64,000 nt of DNA from Rhizobium giardinii bv. giardinii H152 (GTDB lineage: Bacteria; Pseudomonadota; Alphaproteobacteria; Rhizobiales; Rhizobiaceae), in NCBI RefSeq assembly GCF_000379605.1, contig NZ_KB902713.1:186367-250366 (forward strand). Reading direction: 5' to 3'. Shown one piece after another: positions 20,107 to 28,735 of this stretch (the stretch's first letter is position 1; each line of letters opens with the position of its first letter). The translations under genes and the position numbers were made by a program. The notes beneath the pieces are model-generated. The model was given only the letters and a program-made list of their open reading frames with translations, ran no database searches and was not told the origin of the DNA.

Positions 20107-20511
20107 TCACGGGAACTCTTCGAAGTTTTCCTTTGCGGGGTCGTGAGCAAGCCACGGCCTGGCATGGGACAGCCAGACGTTTGACATAGGAGCCGAACCA
20201 GGATCAGTGTCAAAAGTGCCTGCCCGCAGCACCTTCATCTCCGGGTTGGCAGGCCGTTCGGCATACACGTGCGAACCACACCGTGAGCAGAACCACCTCA
20301 GTTTCCCAGGGGTCGACTCAAAGCTGTGAAGGACGTCCTCGCCGGAAATCAGCTTGAAGTTCTCACTCTTCACCTTGGCGGCAGTGTTATGATCGGCCGC
20401 ATGGGACTTTCTGCACGTCTGGCAGAAGCAGTTCCACATCGGGCCATCCAGTTCCGACACTTCGTACTGGACCGCTTTACATTGGCAAGATCCGAGGATC
20501 GGCATCTTCAA
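20107..20511 (-). CDS. GFA-like (CENP-V fold) zinc protein
   Basis: Small protein (134 aa) of the glutathione-dependent formaldehyde-activating family. Zinc ligands are visible as GSCQCKAVQYEV, NCFCQTCRKSHA and RWFCSRCGSHVYAE. Members bind zinc and sometimes glutathione adducts, but most are biochemically uncharacterised, so a formaldehyde function should not be assumed. Its ATG overlaps the stop of the aminotransferase gene by 4 bp, so the two are translationally coupled. It ends the long leftward operon that begins with the flavin reductase at 25280. Confidence 0.86.
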   Translation of the reverse strand: MKMPILGSCQCKAVQYEVSELDGPMWNCFCQTCRKSHAADHNTAAKVKSENFKLISGEDVLHSFESTPGKLRWFCSRCGSHVYAERPANPEMKVLRAGTFDTDPGSAPMSNVWLSHARPWLAHDPAKENFEEFP

Positions 20512-21719
20512 AATCCTTTCATCGCTTTATCGAGTTGTGGCTGTCGCGCGCTCGCAGAAAGCCACCGCTTCAAGTTCCGTGCAGCCTGCCGGATCCTGTC
20601 TTCATTCTCCACGAAAGCCAGTCGTACGTATTCGTCACCCATCTCACCGAAACCGATACCCGGCGAAATCGCGACCTGTGCCTTCTCGAGCACGAGTTTC
20701 GAAAACTCCAGCGAGCCAAGGTGTCGGAAATGCGGGGGTATCTTCGCCCATGCGAACATCGTCGCCGCAGGAGCTGGAACGTCGAAGCCGGCATCGGCAA
20801 AGGTCTTCACCAGTGTATCTCTGCGCGTCCTGTAGATGTCTCTTGCCCGCGCGGCGTCCTCCCCGTCCGAGTTTAGGGCATGAGCGGCGGCGACCTGTAT
20901 CGGCGTAAATGCTCCGTAGTCCAGGTACGATTTCACGCGCGTCAACGCTCGGATGAGCCGTTCGTTACCCACCGCAAACCCAACGCGCCAACCGGGCATC
21001 GAGAATGTCTTCGACATCGAGGAGAATTCGACGGCCACGTCGATCGCGCCGGGGACTTCGAGAACAGACGGCGGCGGCGGACCGTCGAAGTAGATTTCAG
21101 CGTAGGCGATATCCGACAGAACGATGAGATCGTGCTTCTTCGCGAAGGCGATGACGTCCTTATAGAAGTCGAGCGTCGCGACGCGAGCGGTGGGGTTCGA
21201 CGGGTAGCTTATGATGAGCGCCAGAGGTTTCGGTACCGAATGCCGCACCGCCATTTCGAGAGCTTGGAAGAAGGTCTCATCCGGCTCGACCGGTACCGAC
21301 CTTATCACGCCCCCTGCCATGAGAAATCCGAACGTATGAATCGGATAGGAAGGGTTCGGACAGAGAATGACATCCCCAGGGGCGGTTATGGCCTGTGCCA
21401 TGTTCGCAAACCCCTCCTTGGACCCGAGCGTCGCAACAACCTGGGTATCCGGATCAAGTTTCACATTAAACCGGCGGGCGTAATACGCAGCCTTGGCGCG
21501 GCGAAGCCCGATAATGCCCTTGGAAGCCGAATAGCGGTGCGTGCGCGGATGCTGCACCGCTTCGCATAGCTTGTCCACAACCCAGCTTGGCGTGGGAAGA
21601 TCGGGATTGCCCATTCCAAGATCGATGATGTCGACTCCGGCCGCGCGCGCGCTGGACTTGAGACGGTTCACCTGGTCGAAGACGTAAGGGGGCAAACGCT
21701 GTATCTTGTGGAATTCCAA
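20508..21719 (-). CDS. PLP-dependent class I/II aminotransferase (AlaC-like)
   Basis: Fold-type I aminotransferase. I choose the TTG at 21719 (LEFHKIQRLPPYVF) because AAGGA stands 8 bp upstream and homologues start at this point; the frame also opens at 21785. About 403 aa. Visible motifs are IDLGMGNPDLPTP, SYPSNPTA, YAEIYFD and the PLP-lysine region SSMSKTFSMPGWRVGF. The closest family look is glutamate-pyruvate/alanine aminotransferase or LL-diaminopimelate-type enzymes, but the acceptor and donor cannot be assigned. Its presence in the operon suggests that the degraded compound releases an amino group-bearing intermediate. Confidence 0.9.
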   Translation of the reverse strand: MEFHKIQRLPPYVFDQVNRLKSSARAAGVDIIDLGMGNPDLPTPSWVVDKLCEAVQHPRTHRYSASKGIIGLRRAKAAYYARRFNVKLDPDTQVVATLGSKEGFANMAQAITAPGDVILCPNPSYPIHTFGFLMAGGVIRSVPVEPDETFFQALEMAVRHSVPKPLALIISYPSNPTARVATLDFYKDVIAFAKKHDLIVLSDIAYAEIYFDGPPPPSVLEVPGAIDVAVEFSSMSKTFSMPGWRVGFAVGNERLIRALTRVKSYLDYGAFTPIQVAAAHALNSDGEDAARARDIYRTRRDTLVKTFADAGFDVPAPAATMFAWAKIPPHFRHLGSLEFSKLVLEKAQVAISPGIGFGEMGDEYVRLAFVENEDRIRQAARNLKRWLSASARQPQLDKAMKGF

Positions 21720-21741
21720 CTTCTGGTTCCTTATCGTAGGT

Positions 21742-21774
21742 CCTCCGCGCCGACGGATGAAGCCGGCGCGGAGG
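21742..21774 (-). terminator. Strong hairpin between binding-protein and aminotransferase genes
   Basis: Perfect 11-bp inverted repeat CCTCCGCGCCG (21742-21752) and CGGCGCGGAGG (21764-21774) with an 11-nt loop. No T-run follows on the minus strand, so it is more likely an mRNA-stabilising or attenuating hairpin that keeps the upstream binding-protein message abundant, as common after binding-protein genes, than a full terminator. Confidence 0.7.
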
Positions 21775-21801
21775 TCGCGTGACAACTTGGGAGGTCGTCG
21801 A

Positions 21802-22971
21802 TTACTTCTTCGGCCGCCAGGCCAGCGGATCTTCCGGGCGCTCGAAGTACTGTGCTGCTAGGTCCGCGGGCCACCATGCATCGCCCTTGGGCTCGATCCA
21901 CGCCGTGGAGTTCGGATCGCAATCTTCCGGAATTGCTTCCTTCACATCGTCGATCGTGTAGGGAAGAGCCGGTCGCAGGATCGACTGGATCTTCGGCCCC
22001 TGGCCTTGGAGCGTCCTCATCATCACGTCCCACACTAGGCGGGCGTCAGCCCGCGGCGGCCAGAAATGGAAGCTCTGGCTGATGAAGTCGGGATTGTTGC
22101 GCCAATAGCACGCCGCCGACGCCTCGCCGCCGAGGACGATTGGCATCATGTCGCGCCCGGACTGCTGGACCGCGTTCACGACACCGTTTTCCGAGGCCGA
22201 CTGGACGAGGATACCTGCGATTTCAGTAGGGTTGGTCGCGAGGAACTTCTGGACTTCGACCTGGGCGACCTGATCGGTCCACTTGCCAGCGACATCGCCC
22301 ACGACGGTGATGTCTTTGTACTCGTCGAACGCCTTCTTGGCACCGACATTGAAGCTGTCGGATGATGCGAAGCCCGGGATGCCCGAAACCGTCAGGACGT
22401 TGCCCTTGCCGCCGATTTCCTCCGCCAGCCATTTCGCGGCCGTGTAACCGCCCTGGGTGTTGTTTTCGGTCGCATTGATCGCGTAGGGCGATGTCACGTA
22501 ACCCGAGAACGAGAACACCGGAACGCCCTTGGAGTGCGCGTATTCGATGGTCTGGTTAATGGCCGTCACGTTCGAGCAGCAGATGATGATAGCATCGACG
22601 CCGTCGTCGACCATCTGGCGCATCTGCTGGATTTGCGTCGCGTCCTTCAGGTCGGACTGCGTGACGACAAGCTCAGATACCAGTCCAGCCTCCTTGTATT
22701 TCGGAAGCAGAACCTCGTTCAATTCAGTGAGGATCTGGGCACGCCACGTGTTGCCTGCATAAGTGGATGCGTAGCCGATTTTCCACGGCGGCGGCCGCTT
22801 CGCCACAAAATCCTTGAGCGGCGTACCACCGAGGGGAATTGCCGGGTCCACGAGCTCGTAAAGCTGCTTCTGGTCCGGTGGTAGCGAGTCTAAGCCGTCC
22901 GCGAATGCGGCGGTGGTCATCAGGCCTAGCCCGGTGATCACGCTCAATGCGGTGTAAACCTTCTTTAGCAT
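21802..22971 (-). CDS. Periplasmic substrate-binding protein of the ABC importer (TorT/ribose-binding class)
   Basis: ATG 22971 (MLKKVYTALSV) is chosen because GGGGAGGAG lies about 9 bp upstream; the frame opens at 22998. A signal peptide of about 24 residues ends at AFADG. The mature protein has the two-lobe type I binding-protein pattern: WKIGYASTYAGNTW, DDGVDAIIICCSN, GVPVFSFSGYVTSPYAINAT, and VVGDVAGKW. It is expected to deliver substrate to the permeases at 16.0-18.0 kb, although it lies in the monooxygenase operon and not in the permease operon. The paralogue at 2447-3616 lacks transporter neighbours. Ligand unknown. Confidence 0.92.
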   Translation of the reverse strand: MLKKVYTALSVITGLGLMTTAAFADGLDSLPPDQKQLYELVDPAIPLGGTPLKDFVAKRPPPWKIGYASTYAGNTWRAQILTELNEVLLPKYKEAGLVSELVVTQSDLKDATQIQQMRQMVDDGVDAIIICCSNVTAINQTIEYAHSKGVPVFSFSGYVTSPYAINATENNTQGGYTAAKWLAEEIGGKGNVLTVSGIPGFASSDSFNVGAKKAFDEYKDITVVGDVAGKWTDQVAQVEVQKFLATNPTEIAGILVQSASENGVVNAVQQSGRDMMPIVLGGEASAACYWRNNPDFISQSFHFWPPRADARLVWDVMMRTLQGQGPKIQSILRPALPYTIDDVKEAIPEDCDPNSTAWIEPKGDAWWPADLAAQYFERPEDPLAWRPKK

Positions 22972-23099
22972 GTGTAGGGTCTCCTCCCCTCTGTGCATCC
23001 GCTACAGCAGTTGACGCCGTTGGCGTCGAGCCACGGAATTGGTGAAACGTGTTTCGATTTCGGATTGGTGGCGGGCGGCTTGCGCCGCCCGCGGAACGG

Positions 23100-24224
23100 T
23101 CAGTTCCTGAGGCCAGCCTGTTTCAGCAGAGGCATGACGCGGTCGTTGAAGAACGGCAGCTCTTCGTTGTAGTCGACCATTGTGAGAAGCGCGCCGTCGA
23201 CGCCCGTGTTGCTCAATGCGACGAGCTTGTCGGCGACCTGTTCCGGCGTTCCGACGATCGGGTAGCCGCCCCAGCCAGCGATAAAGCGCTCCTTGAACTT
23301 CTGGTACATCTCTGCCGAGTGGTTCTGTGACTGAACCTGAAGAACCTCGCAGATGTTTTCGCAGGCTTCCCAATCGCCCTTCTGGTTCACGTAGTAGTCG
23401 TAATAATCCCGGGCTTCCTTTTCGGTCTCGCGAACGACGACCGGGCACGCGGTGAAGGTTCCGAGTTCGCGCTTGTATTCCTCGCGAGCCAGCTCCTTCA
23501 CCTTCTTCACCCACGCTGCGCCCGATTCCATGTCCTGCATGAAGCCGAAGTTGAAGTCGCAGAACTTGGCTGTGAAGTGCAGGCCCTTGCCCGACGAACC
23601 GGCGCAGATGAGGACCGGGCGACCCGTCTCCTTGTTGTAGGGCTTCGGCTCGCTGAACGCGTCTTTCACCTTGAGGAACTGGCCGTCAAAGGTGACGCCG
23701 TTCTTCTTCCACAGAGATTCGACGATTTCCATCCATTCCGTGGCATATTCGTAGCGGGTGTCGTGTTCCATCATCGGAACGCCGAACATCTCCATTTCCG
23801 GGGTAAACCAACCCGTCACCAGGTTCAGGCCGTATCGGCCCTTCGAAATATTGTCGATCGTCGTCGCCATCTTCGTCGCGACGATCGGGTTCAGGGTCGG
23901 GATATGCGTCGTCGAGAAAAACTGCAGCTTCGTGGTCACGGCAGCCAGGGCCGCGGCCCACGTGAACGTGTCCATGTTCACGCCGTTGAAGTTCGTCGGC
24001 CCGCCGAAACCGCGCCACCGGGCGATCGGCACCATGCATTCCCAGCCGGCCGCTTCGAGCTTTTTGGCAATTTCGACATTGTGTTCGAAGGTCGGTTCGA
24101 ACGTTGATTCCGCGGTGGTGATGGCGCAAGCGCTGGAACAATTCGTTCCGAATACGCCAAGCTTCAGCTTGTTGCCGTTAAACATCGGGTTTCCGGCGGC
24201 GCGGAAATCATCGCTGGTCGTCAT
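23100..24224 (-). CDS. RutA-like FMN-dependent (LLM class) monooxygenase
   Basis: Flavin-dependent monooxygenase of the luciferase-like superfamily (374 aa), nearest in pattern to RutA, which opens the uracil ring using FMNH2 and O2. RutA-type blocks are ARWRGFGGPTNFNGVNMDTF, AALAAVTTKLQFFSTTHIPT, TKMATTIDNISKGRYGLNLV followed by TGW, RPVLICAGSSGKGL and FCDFNFGF. Usual RutA length is about 360-380 aa. Upstream in the same operon are a carboxymuconolactone decarboxylase-like gene and a RutF-like flavin reductase, the expected electron partner. Genes for RutB (amidohydrolase) and RutC are not present here, so the substrate is probably not simply uracil; another cyclic amide or N-heterocycle fits, by inference. 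Confidence 0.9.
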   Translation of the reverse strand: MTTSDDFRAAGNPMFNGNKLKLGVFGTNCSSACAITTAESTFEPTFEHNVEIAKKLEAAGWECMVPIARWRGFGGPTNFNGVNMDTFTWAAALAAVTTKLQFFSTTHIPTLNPIVATKMATTIDNISKGRYGLNLVTGWFTPEMEMFGVPMMEHDTRYEYATEWMEIVESLWKKNGVTFDGQFLKVKDAFSEPKPYNKETGRPVLICAGSSGKGLHFTAKFCDFNFGFMQDMESGAAWVKKVKELAREEYKRELGTFTACPVVVRETEKEARDYYDYYVNQKGDWEACENICEVLQVQSQNHSAEMYQKFKERFIAGWGGYPIVGTPEQVADKLVALSNTGVDGALLTMVDYNEELPFFNDRVMPLLKQAGLRN

Positions 24225-24279
24225 ATTGAAGTCTCCTCCACAGAGTTAGTCTGGTCCCGGCCCGAAAGCCGGGCACCGA

Positions 24280-24699
24280 TTAGATACCCATGTCCTCGAA
24301 GACTTCCTGCGCGACGCGGAAGCTGTCGATCGCCGCGGGCACGCCGCAATAGATCGCGACCTGAAGGAAAACTTCGCGAAGCTCGTCCTTGCTGAGGCCG
24401 TTATTGATCGCGCCGCGAACGTGCAGCTTCAACTCGTGGGGGCGGTTAAGGGCGGAAATCATGCCAAGATTGAGAAGGCTGCGCGAACGGCGGTCGAGGC
24501 CGGGCCTGTTCCAGATCTCGTTCCAGCAATACTCGGTGACAAGCTCCTGCATCGGCCAGTTGAACTCGGTCGCCTTGTTTACCGAAGCGTCCACATATGC
24601 ACCGCCGAGAACCTCCCGACGGGTCTGCAGACCCTTTTCGAACCGTTCACTGACGGGACGCCCATTCACTTGCGATTTCATATCGGTGGCAATAGTCAC
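24280..24699 (-). CDS. Carboxymuconolactone decarboxylase-family protein
   Basis: AhpD/PcaC-like all-helical protein of 139 aa. Recognisable are EYCWNEIWNRPGLDRRSRSL, NLGMISALNRPHELKLHVRG and FLQVAIYCGVPAA, close to gamma-carboxymuconolactone decarboxylase. It has a Cys in AIYCG but not the CxxC redox pair of AhpD, so a decarboxylase/isomerase-type role is more likely than a peroxidase role. Second gene of the operon, between the flavin reductase and the monooxygenase. Confidence 0.88.
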   Translation of the reverse strand: MTIATDMKSQVNGRPVSERFEKGLQTRREVLGGAYVDASVNKATEFNWPMQELVTEYCWNEIWNRPGLDRRSRSLLNLGMISALNRPHELKLHVRGAINNGLSKDELREVFLQVAIYCGVPAAIDSFRVAQEVFEDMGI

Positions 24700-24770
24700 G
24701 GATCAAACTCCTCATTATCGGCCGAAAGGCATTTGGTGGATGTCATAGGCCGAATGCTCGGCCAAACGTT

Positions 24771-25280
24771 TCAGGCGGCAGCATCGATCAGCGCTGCTGA
24801 TCTAACCAATTTCCCGTCCTCGTAGAGGAGCGGAGCAATATTCTCGATAAACCGGGCCTCGATGACTTCCCCGAGAACGACGTCATGGGTGCCAACGGAG
24901 ACTGCGGAGTTGAGGCTGCAAACGAATGCGGCCTGGGCGTCGCCGAGGACGGGAACTCCGCCAGCCGTGATCCACTCACCGTGAGCGAACCTCTCCTCTC
25001 CCTTCAGTTTTCCACTGAACAGCGGAACCAAAGGCGCATGGTTGAGATGCAGCATGTTGACTGCGAATTTCCCCGCCAGCTTGAGCGGGCCGCTGATCGA
25101 AGCAGATTGGTTGATGCAAACCAGGAGGGTCGGCGGGTCAGCCGTCACCGACTGGACGGCGGTTGCAGCCATGCCGTAACGGGCACCTTCCCATTCCGTC
25201 GTGATCAGGCAAATTGTCGATGTGAACCGGCGTAAAGCGGTCTTGAACGCCGCTTGCGCTGCTATTTCAGCACCAGCCAT
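24771..25280 (-). CDS. RutF-like NADH:flavin reductase
   Basis: Flavin reductase domain protein of 169 aa (RutF/HpaC fold). The core FKTALRRFTSTICLITTEWE, YGMAATAVQSVTADPPTLLV, CINQSASI, FAVNMLH and LGEVIEARF is typical of reductase partners of two-component monooxygenases. First gene of the leftward operon (reductase, CMD, monooxygenase, binding protein, aminotransferase, GFA). The regulon operator lies 31-59 bp upstream of the start and is shared in a divergent region with the SDR gene. Confidence 0.9.
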   Translation of the reverse strand: MAGAEIAAQAAFKTALRRFTSTICLITTEWEGARYGMAATAVQSVTADPPTLLVCINQSASISGPLKLAGKFAVNMLHLNHAPLVPLFSGKLKGEERFAHGEWITAGGVPVLGDAQAAFVCSLNSAVSVGTHDVVLGEVIEARFIENIAPLLYEDGKLVRSAALIDAAA

Positions 25281-25310
25281 GGTTACCTCCCCAAGTCATT
25301 CGTGACCCAA

Positions 25311-25339
25311 GATAAGCAGATTTGCAGACAATCTGTCAA
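25311..25339 (-). promoter_or_regulatory. Regulon operator-promoter for the flavin reductase/monooxygenase operon
   Basis: Leftward -35 TTGACA (25339-25334) and -10 CTTATC (25316-25311), exactly 17 bp apart. Between and across them lies the dyad CAGATT (25317-25322), 7 bp, AATCTGTCA (25330-25338). A bound repressor would cover the whole core promoter. The best-formed promoter of the set together with 27846-27874. Confidence 0.8.
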
Positions 25340-25355
25340 CACGTTTTATTGGTCA

Positions 25356-25384
25356 TTGACAGATTGTCTGCGAAAATGTTTTCT
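25356..25384 (+). promoter_or_regulatory. Regulon operator-promoter for the SDR gene
   Basis: Rightward TTGACA (25356-25361) begins a TTGACAGATT arm, followed after 7 bp by a weak second arm (AAAATGTTT). A possible -10 TTTTCT stands 17 bp from the -35. The arrangement mirrors the leftward site 17 bp away, making a divergent control region for both operons. Confidence 0.65.
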
Positions 25385-25409
25385 CGGGGCAGTGAAAGAG
25401 GAGACGATT

Positions 25410-26177
25410 ATGGATCTGGAATCGAAAGTCTGTGTGGTGACCGGGGCTGGCAGCGGGATCGGGCGCGCAACAGCTGAACTGTTTGCGCGCCAGGGCGCTA
25501 AGGTTGGCGTCGTCGACGTCAACATCGATGCAGCACGAGACGTCGCCCGAGAAATCGGGACAGATGCGATCGCGTTAAAAGCCGATGTGTCTTCGTCCGC
25601 CGAAGTCGAGGCGTTGGTCAGGTCAGTTAAGGAAAAATGGGGCCGTATTGACGTTCTTGTCAACAACGCGGGGTTCGGAATGACGGGAAACGTCACGAAC
25701 ATCGCCGAATCCGACTGGGACCGGATCATGGCGGTGAACGTGAAGGGGATCTTCCTCTGCTCGAAATACGTGGTTCCGATTATGGCGGAACAGGGCAACG
25801 GATCGATTATTAACACGACCTCATACACCGCCGTGTCAGCCATCGCTAACCGCACGGCCTACGTGGCGTCGAAAGGCGCGATCTCGGCACTCACGAGAGC
25901 CATGGCACTGGACCACGCAAAAGACGGGATCCGCGTCAACGCTGTCGCCCCCGGGACGATCGACTCGCCCTATTTCACCAAGATTTTCGCGGAAGCGGCA
26001 GACCCACAAGCCCTGCGGGAAGACTTCAACGCCCGTGCAGCCCTGAACCGGATGGGCAACCCGGAAGAGATCGCCGAGGCGATGCTTTTTCTCGCTTCGG
26101 ACCGCTCGCGGTTTGCGACCGGAAGCATTCTCACAGTCGACGGAGGATCGTCGATCGGGAACCACTTGGTGCGCTGA
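25410..26177 (+). CDS. Short-chain dehydrogenase/reductase
   Basis: Classical SDR oxidoreductase of 255 aa. ATG 25410 is preceded by GAGGAG; upstream in-frame codons back to 25254 are not used. NAD(P) motif TGAGSGIGRA, D after the second strand (VVDVNID) suggesting NAD, NNAG, catalytic Ser in IINTTSYTAVS and YVASK. C-terminal ILTVDGGSSIG is typical. Likely oxidises or reduces an alcohol/ketone intermediate of the pathway. Divergent from the flavin reductase operon and under its own dyad-promoter; a terminator follows at once. Confidence 0.92.
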   Translation: MDLESKVCVVTGAGSGIGRATAELFARQGAKVGVVDVNIDAARDVAREIGTDAIALKADVSSSAEVEALVRSVKEKWGRIDVLVNNAGFGMTGNVTNIAESDWDRIMAVNVKGIFLCSKYVVPIMAEQGNGSIINTTSYTAVSAIANRTAYVASKGAISALTRAMALDHAKDGIRVNAVAPGTIDSPYFTKIFAEAADPQALREDFNARAALNRMGNPEEIAEAMLFLASDRSRFATGSILTVDGGSSIGNHLVR

Positions 26178-26553
26178 AGCACATAGGTGCTGGCGGGTGC
26201 CTCCCTTCTTGACCACGGGAGGCATTTTTACTGTGACACTACGTGCCGGAAACACAGAGACCCGCGGTGGGAAAAGATAGAGATCACGCGCAAAGCTGCG
26301 TGATCAAGACCCTGCGATGAGACGTCGCTACGGCGCTTTATAGACGCATCGCCGCGCCTGATCGTTCCCCCCAGATATCGCGGGAATTTTCCCAATTCCA
26401 CACCGGAACTTCGGGAGCGCGTGAGGGATGCCGCCTGCGATGCCGGCCGTGTCATCGCCGGGACGCCAATTGCAAAGCCTCGGTATGCGCCCGCCCGCTT
26501 TCGCATGCGATCGCCCGGCGGCTGCACCGGGCGACCAGAGTCAATCCAACCGC
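26178..26553. other. Intergenic region between convergent genes
   Basis: Apart from the terminator at 26198, it holds two perfect inverted repeats: GATCACGC (26282-26289) with GCGTGATC (26298-26305), and CGCCCGG (26512-26518) with CCGGGCG (26527-26533). The second lies next to the 3' end of the leftward hydrolase gene and may help end its transcript. No gene recognised. Confidence 0.55.
26198..26229 (+). terminator. Rho-independent terminator of the SDR gene
   Basis: TGCCTCCC (26198-26205), an 11-nt loop, GGGAGGCA (26217-26224) and then TTTTT. It lies 20 bp after the SDR stop codon. Confidence 0.9.
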
Positions 26554-27786
26554 TTAGCGGGCGGCTTGCCGTACGAAATCGAGCCCTTTGACAAGATAGC
26601 TCCGGAAGAAGTTCGGGTGTTCGCACATTGGAAAGTGACCTAGACCGCCCATGACGAGGTGGAGGCATCCCGGGATAAGTTCGGCGAGCTTGGCACCGTC
26701 GGCCGGCGTGGCTGAGTAGTCATAGTCGCCCGAGAGCAGCGCCACCGGGGTGCGTGACGGGTCAATACGGGGAGCTGTCGCTGCTCCGTCGAACTCGTCG
26801 CTGTAGAAGGAAAGATCGCCTGGGTAAACTCCGGGTGCTCCCTGCGAATAGATCCAGCTTGACCTCCTGCGCTCCCCTGCGGGGCTCAGTGGGCTCATGA
26901 TCCCTCTGACATATGCCGAGTTATGAAGTGAGCCGTGTACGTTTACGTTGTGCTGGTATGGGTTCCGTCGTCCCTTGGAGCGGAAAGGTGGCTCGATCGC
27001 CACGATCCCGAGGATATGCTCCGGCCGTTCCGCCGCGAGAACCAGCGACATTGCCGCGCCCATGGACCCACCCGCGACAATCGCCTTTTCGCGAACCACC
27101 TGTTCGAGCATGGCCGTGCACCATTTCAGGTAGAGCGATGCCGTGAGCTTGTAGGGTGCTCCGTCCCACGTCAGCGGCGGCATGGACCGACCGTGGAATG
27201 GTAGGTCAACCGCGATCAGCCTGTAGCTTTTCGCAAGCTCGGTGTCCGCCAGCTGAGGCATGAATTGGCGGCTATCTGCTCCGGCGGTGTGAAGAAACAG
27301 GACCGGCACCCCCTCACCTGCTTCTTCGTAATATATTTCATGGGGGACGTCATCGATATCGACGACGGCATACTGCCCCCGAATTTGACGCAGGTCGCGT
27401 TGCGCACGCTCCGCTTTCATCTCGGGGGACGTGACGACGAGCTCGAACACCCGTTCCAGAGCCGGGCGTGCTTTCGCGAGGTCGAGCGGTGAGCCGGCGA
27501 TCTCGAAGAGAGGGTTTGCAAGCTGCAACGCCGTGAAGGAGTGAAAGGTCGCCGGCGGCGGCGTCATCAGAACCTGCTCCCAGGCGTCCGCGGTGGCCCT
27601 CACTGTCACCTGAGGGGCACTGATTTCCCCCGAGATCTCCGCGCCGCCTTCAGCGAAATCGAGGGCGATCACCTGATCGCCGACGTAGAAGGCGATGTTT
27701 ATCGTCAGGTCTGGAGTGAGCCGGGGCAATTCCTGATCCCCAAGAGCCTCCGCCATGCGGGACCGCAATTCATTGAAAATGCCCAA
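26554..27786 (-). CDS. Alpha/beta hydrolase with extra N-terminal (SCP2-like) domain
   Basis: Two-part protein of about 410 aa. The start is probably TTG 27786, with GGGAGG 5 bp upstream; the frame opens at GTG 27822. The first 120 residues (DLTINIAFYVGDQVIALDFA, SGEISAPQVTVRATADAW) resemble a small lipid-carrier/SCP2-like fold; that is a tentative reading. The rest is an alpha/beta hydrolase: VLFLHTAGADSRQF, nucleophile elbow GGSMGAAMS, and a final LGHFPMCEHP bearing the likely catalytic His. It is transcribed alone from a regulon dyad-promoter. By analogy with RutD it may hydrolyse an amide, ester or aminoacrylate-like product of the monooxygenase (inference). Confidence 0.87.
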   Translation of the reverse strand: MGIFNELRSRMAEALGDQELPRLTPDLTINIAFYVGDQVIALDFAEGGAEISGEISAPQVTVRATADAWEQVLMTPPPATFHSFTALQLANPLFEIAGSPLDLAKARPALERVFELVVTSPEMKAERAQRDLRQIRGQYAVVDIDDVPHEIYYEEAGEGVPVLFLHTAGADSRQFMPQLADTELAKSYRLIAVDLPFHGRSMPPLTWDGAPYKLTASLYLKWCTAMLEQVVREKAIVAGGSMGAAMSLVLAAERPEHILGIVAIEPPFRSKGRRNPYQHNVNVHGSLHNSAYVRGIMSPLSPAGERRRSSWIYSQGAPGVYPGDLSFYSDEFDGAATAPRIDPSRTPVALLSGDYDYSATPADGAKLAELIPGCLHLVMGGLGHFPMCEHPNFFRSYLVKGLDFVRQAAR

Positions 27787-27845
27787 AGCAACCTCCCTGT
27801 TCGAACGAGCGCCAGGCCGCACGCGTCGGCAGCGCTAAGACTTCG

Positions 27846-27874
27846 AATAAGCAGATTATCAGACAATCTGTCAA
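27846..27874 (-). promoter_or_regulatory. Regulon operator-promoter for the alpha/beta hydrolase
   Basis: Leftward -35 TTGACA (27874-27869) and -10 CTTATT (27851-27846) with 17-bp spacing. The dyad CAGATT (27852-27857), 7 bp, AATCTGTCA (27865-27873) fills the promoter. It lies between the GntR gene stop and the hydrolase start. Confidence 0.8.
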
Positions 27875-27894
27875 TACCGGCTAGTGCCGCTTCT

Positions 27895-28593
27895 TCAATC
27901 GCCGTCGTTTTCAGAGGTTTTACGCAGGTAGTCCAACGCGACCTTAGCCGCCATATCGATGTGGTACTTGCAGGCTGCGGCGGCTTTCGGTCCGTTTCGG
28001 TCGGTAATGGCCGCAGCGATCTCCCTTATCTCTTCCACACTGTGGTTCAAGCGCCCCGGCTGCGTCATCGACGTCATGCGCAGGAGCGTCACCCGATTGT
28101 GGAGCGATGTCAGCATTTGCTTGACGAAGACGTTTCCGCTCCCTTGCATCAGGCAGTCGTAAAACGCGGTTTTCGCCTTGATGAGCCTGCTACCGCCGCC
28201 GTTTGCCGCGGCTGCCGCAAACTCAGCAACCGCCTCATTGAGTGTATGGATATCCTGGGCGGTTCCGTTTTCAGCGAATTCCTTTCCGGCATAGCTCTCG
28301 AGCAAAGCCCTGACGCTGTAAAGCTGAGCGGCTTCTTCGTAAGTGATAGTGCTGACGACGGGGCCGCGGTGCGGATAGCTGGTAATGAGGCCCTCGGCCT
28401 CGAGTTGTCGAAGCGCCTCGCGGATTGATGTTCGTCCGACACCGATCGACTCGCAGAGTTCTCGCTCAACGAGGCGCTGACCCGGCTTGAAACGGCCGCT
28501 GGATATCGCCTGCCGCAGTTTATCTTCTACCTGAGTGCGCAAAGTGGCACTCTGCCGTGCAATCTGTAAATCCATATCACCCATGGGATCCAA
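27895..28593 (-). CDS. GntR-family (FCD/FadR-type) transcriptional regulator, likely local repressor
   Basis: Regulator of 232 aa. N-terminal winged helix: LRTQVEDKLRQAISSGRFKP, GQRLVERELCESIGVGRTSI, REALRQLEAEGLI. C-terminal FCD domain (about 90-225) for a small organic effector, often metal-bound; candidate ligands are in AKTAFYDCLMQGSGN, SLHNRVTLLRM and CKYHIDMA. It stands in the middle of the locus that shares the dyad described here, and its own promoter overlaps a related site, so autoregulation is expected. A start at the third Met (28575) is also possible. Confidence 0.92.
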   Translation of the reverse strand: MDPMGDMDLQIARQSATLRTQVEDKLRQAISSGRFKPGQRLVERELCESIGVGRTSIREALRQLEAEGLITSYPHRGPVVSTITYEEAAQLYSVRALLESYAGKEFAENGTAQDIHTLNEAVAEFAAAAANGGGSRLIKAKTAFYDCLMQGSGNVFVKQMLTSLHNRVTLLRMTSMTQPGRLNHSVEEIREIAAAITDRNGPKAAAACKYHIDMAAKVALDYLRKTSENDGD

Positions 28594-28638
28594 AAGTCCG
28601 TTTTACCAAGGCCGGAACCGGCCGCGCAAGTCATGGTA

Positions 28639-28682
28639 CTATATGGTGGGTTATCCCGATGAGACAACCCGATTGTCTGACG
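28639..28682 (-). promoter_or_regulatory. GntR gene promoter with divergent operator copy
   Basis: Leftward -35 TTGTCT (28667-28662) and -10 ATATAG (28644-28639) with 17-bp spacing. The -35 belongs to an imperfect dyad AGACAA (28662-28667), 5 bp, TTGTCT (28673-28678) that shares the ATTGTCTGA core with the other sites but not their outer arms. Consistent with weaker autoregulation. Confidence 0.6.
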
Positions 28683-28735
28683 AAAGCGAAGAACACCCTA
28701 GCCTGGCCTCTTACCGGACATTCCATGCGTCCCCA

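Noticed and set aside
23100..24224. Calling the monooxygenase rutA
   Set aside because: The pattern is RutA-like, but rutB, rutC and rutG are missing and the gene set differs, so the name would imply a uracil substrate that is not supported.
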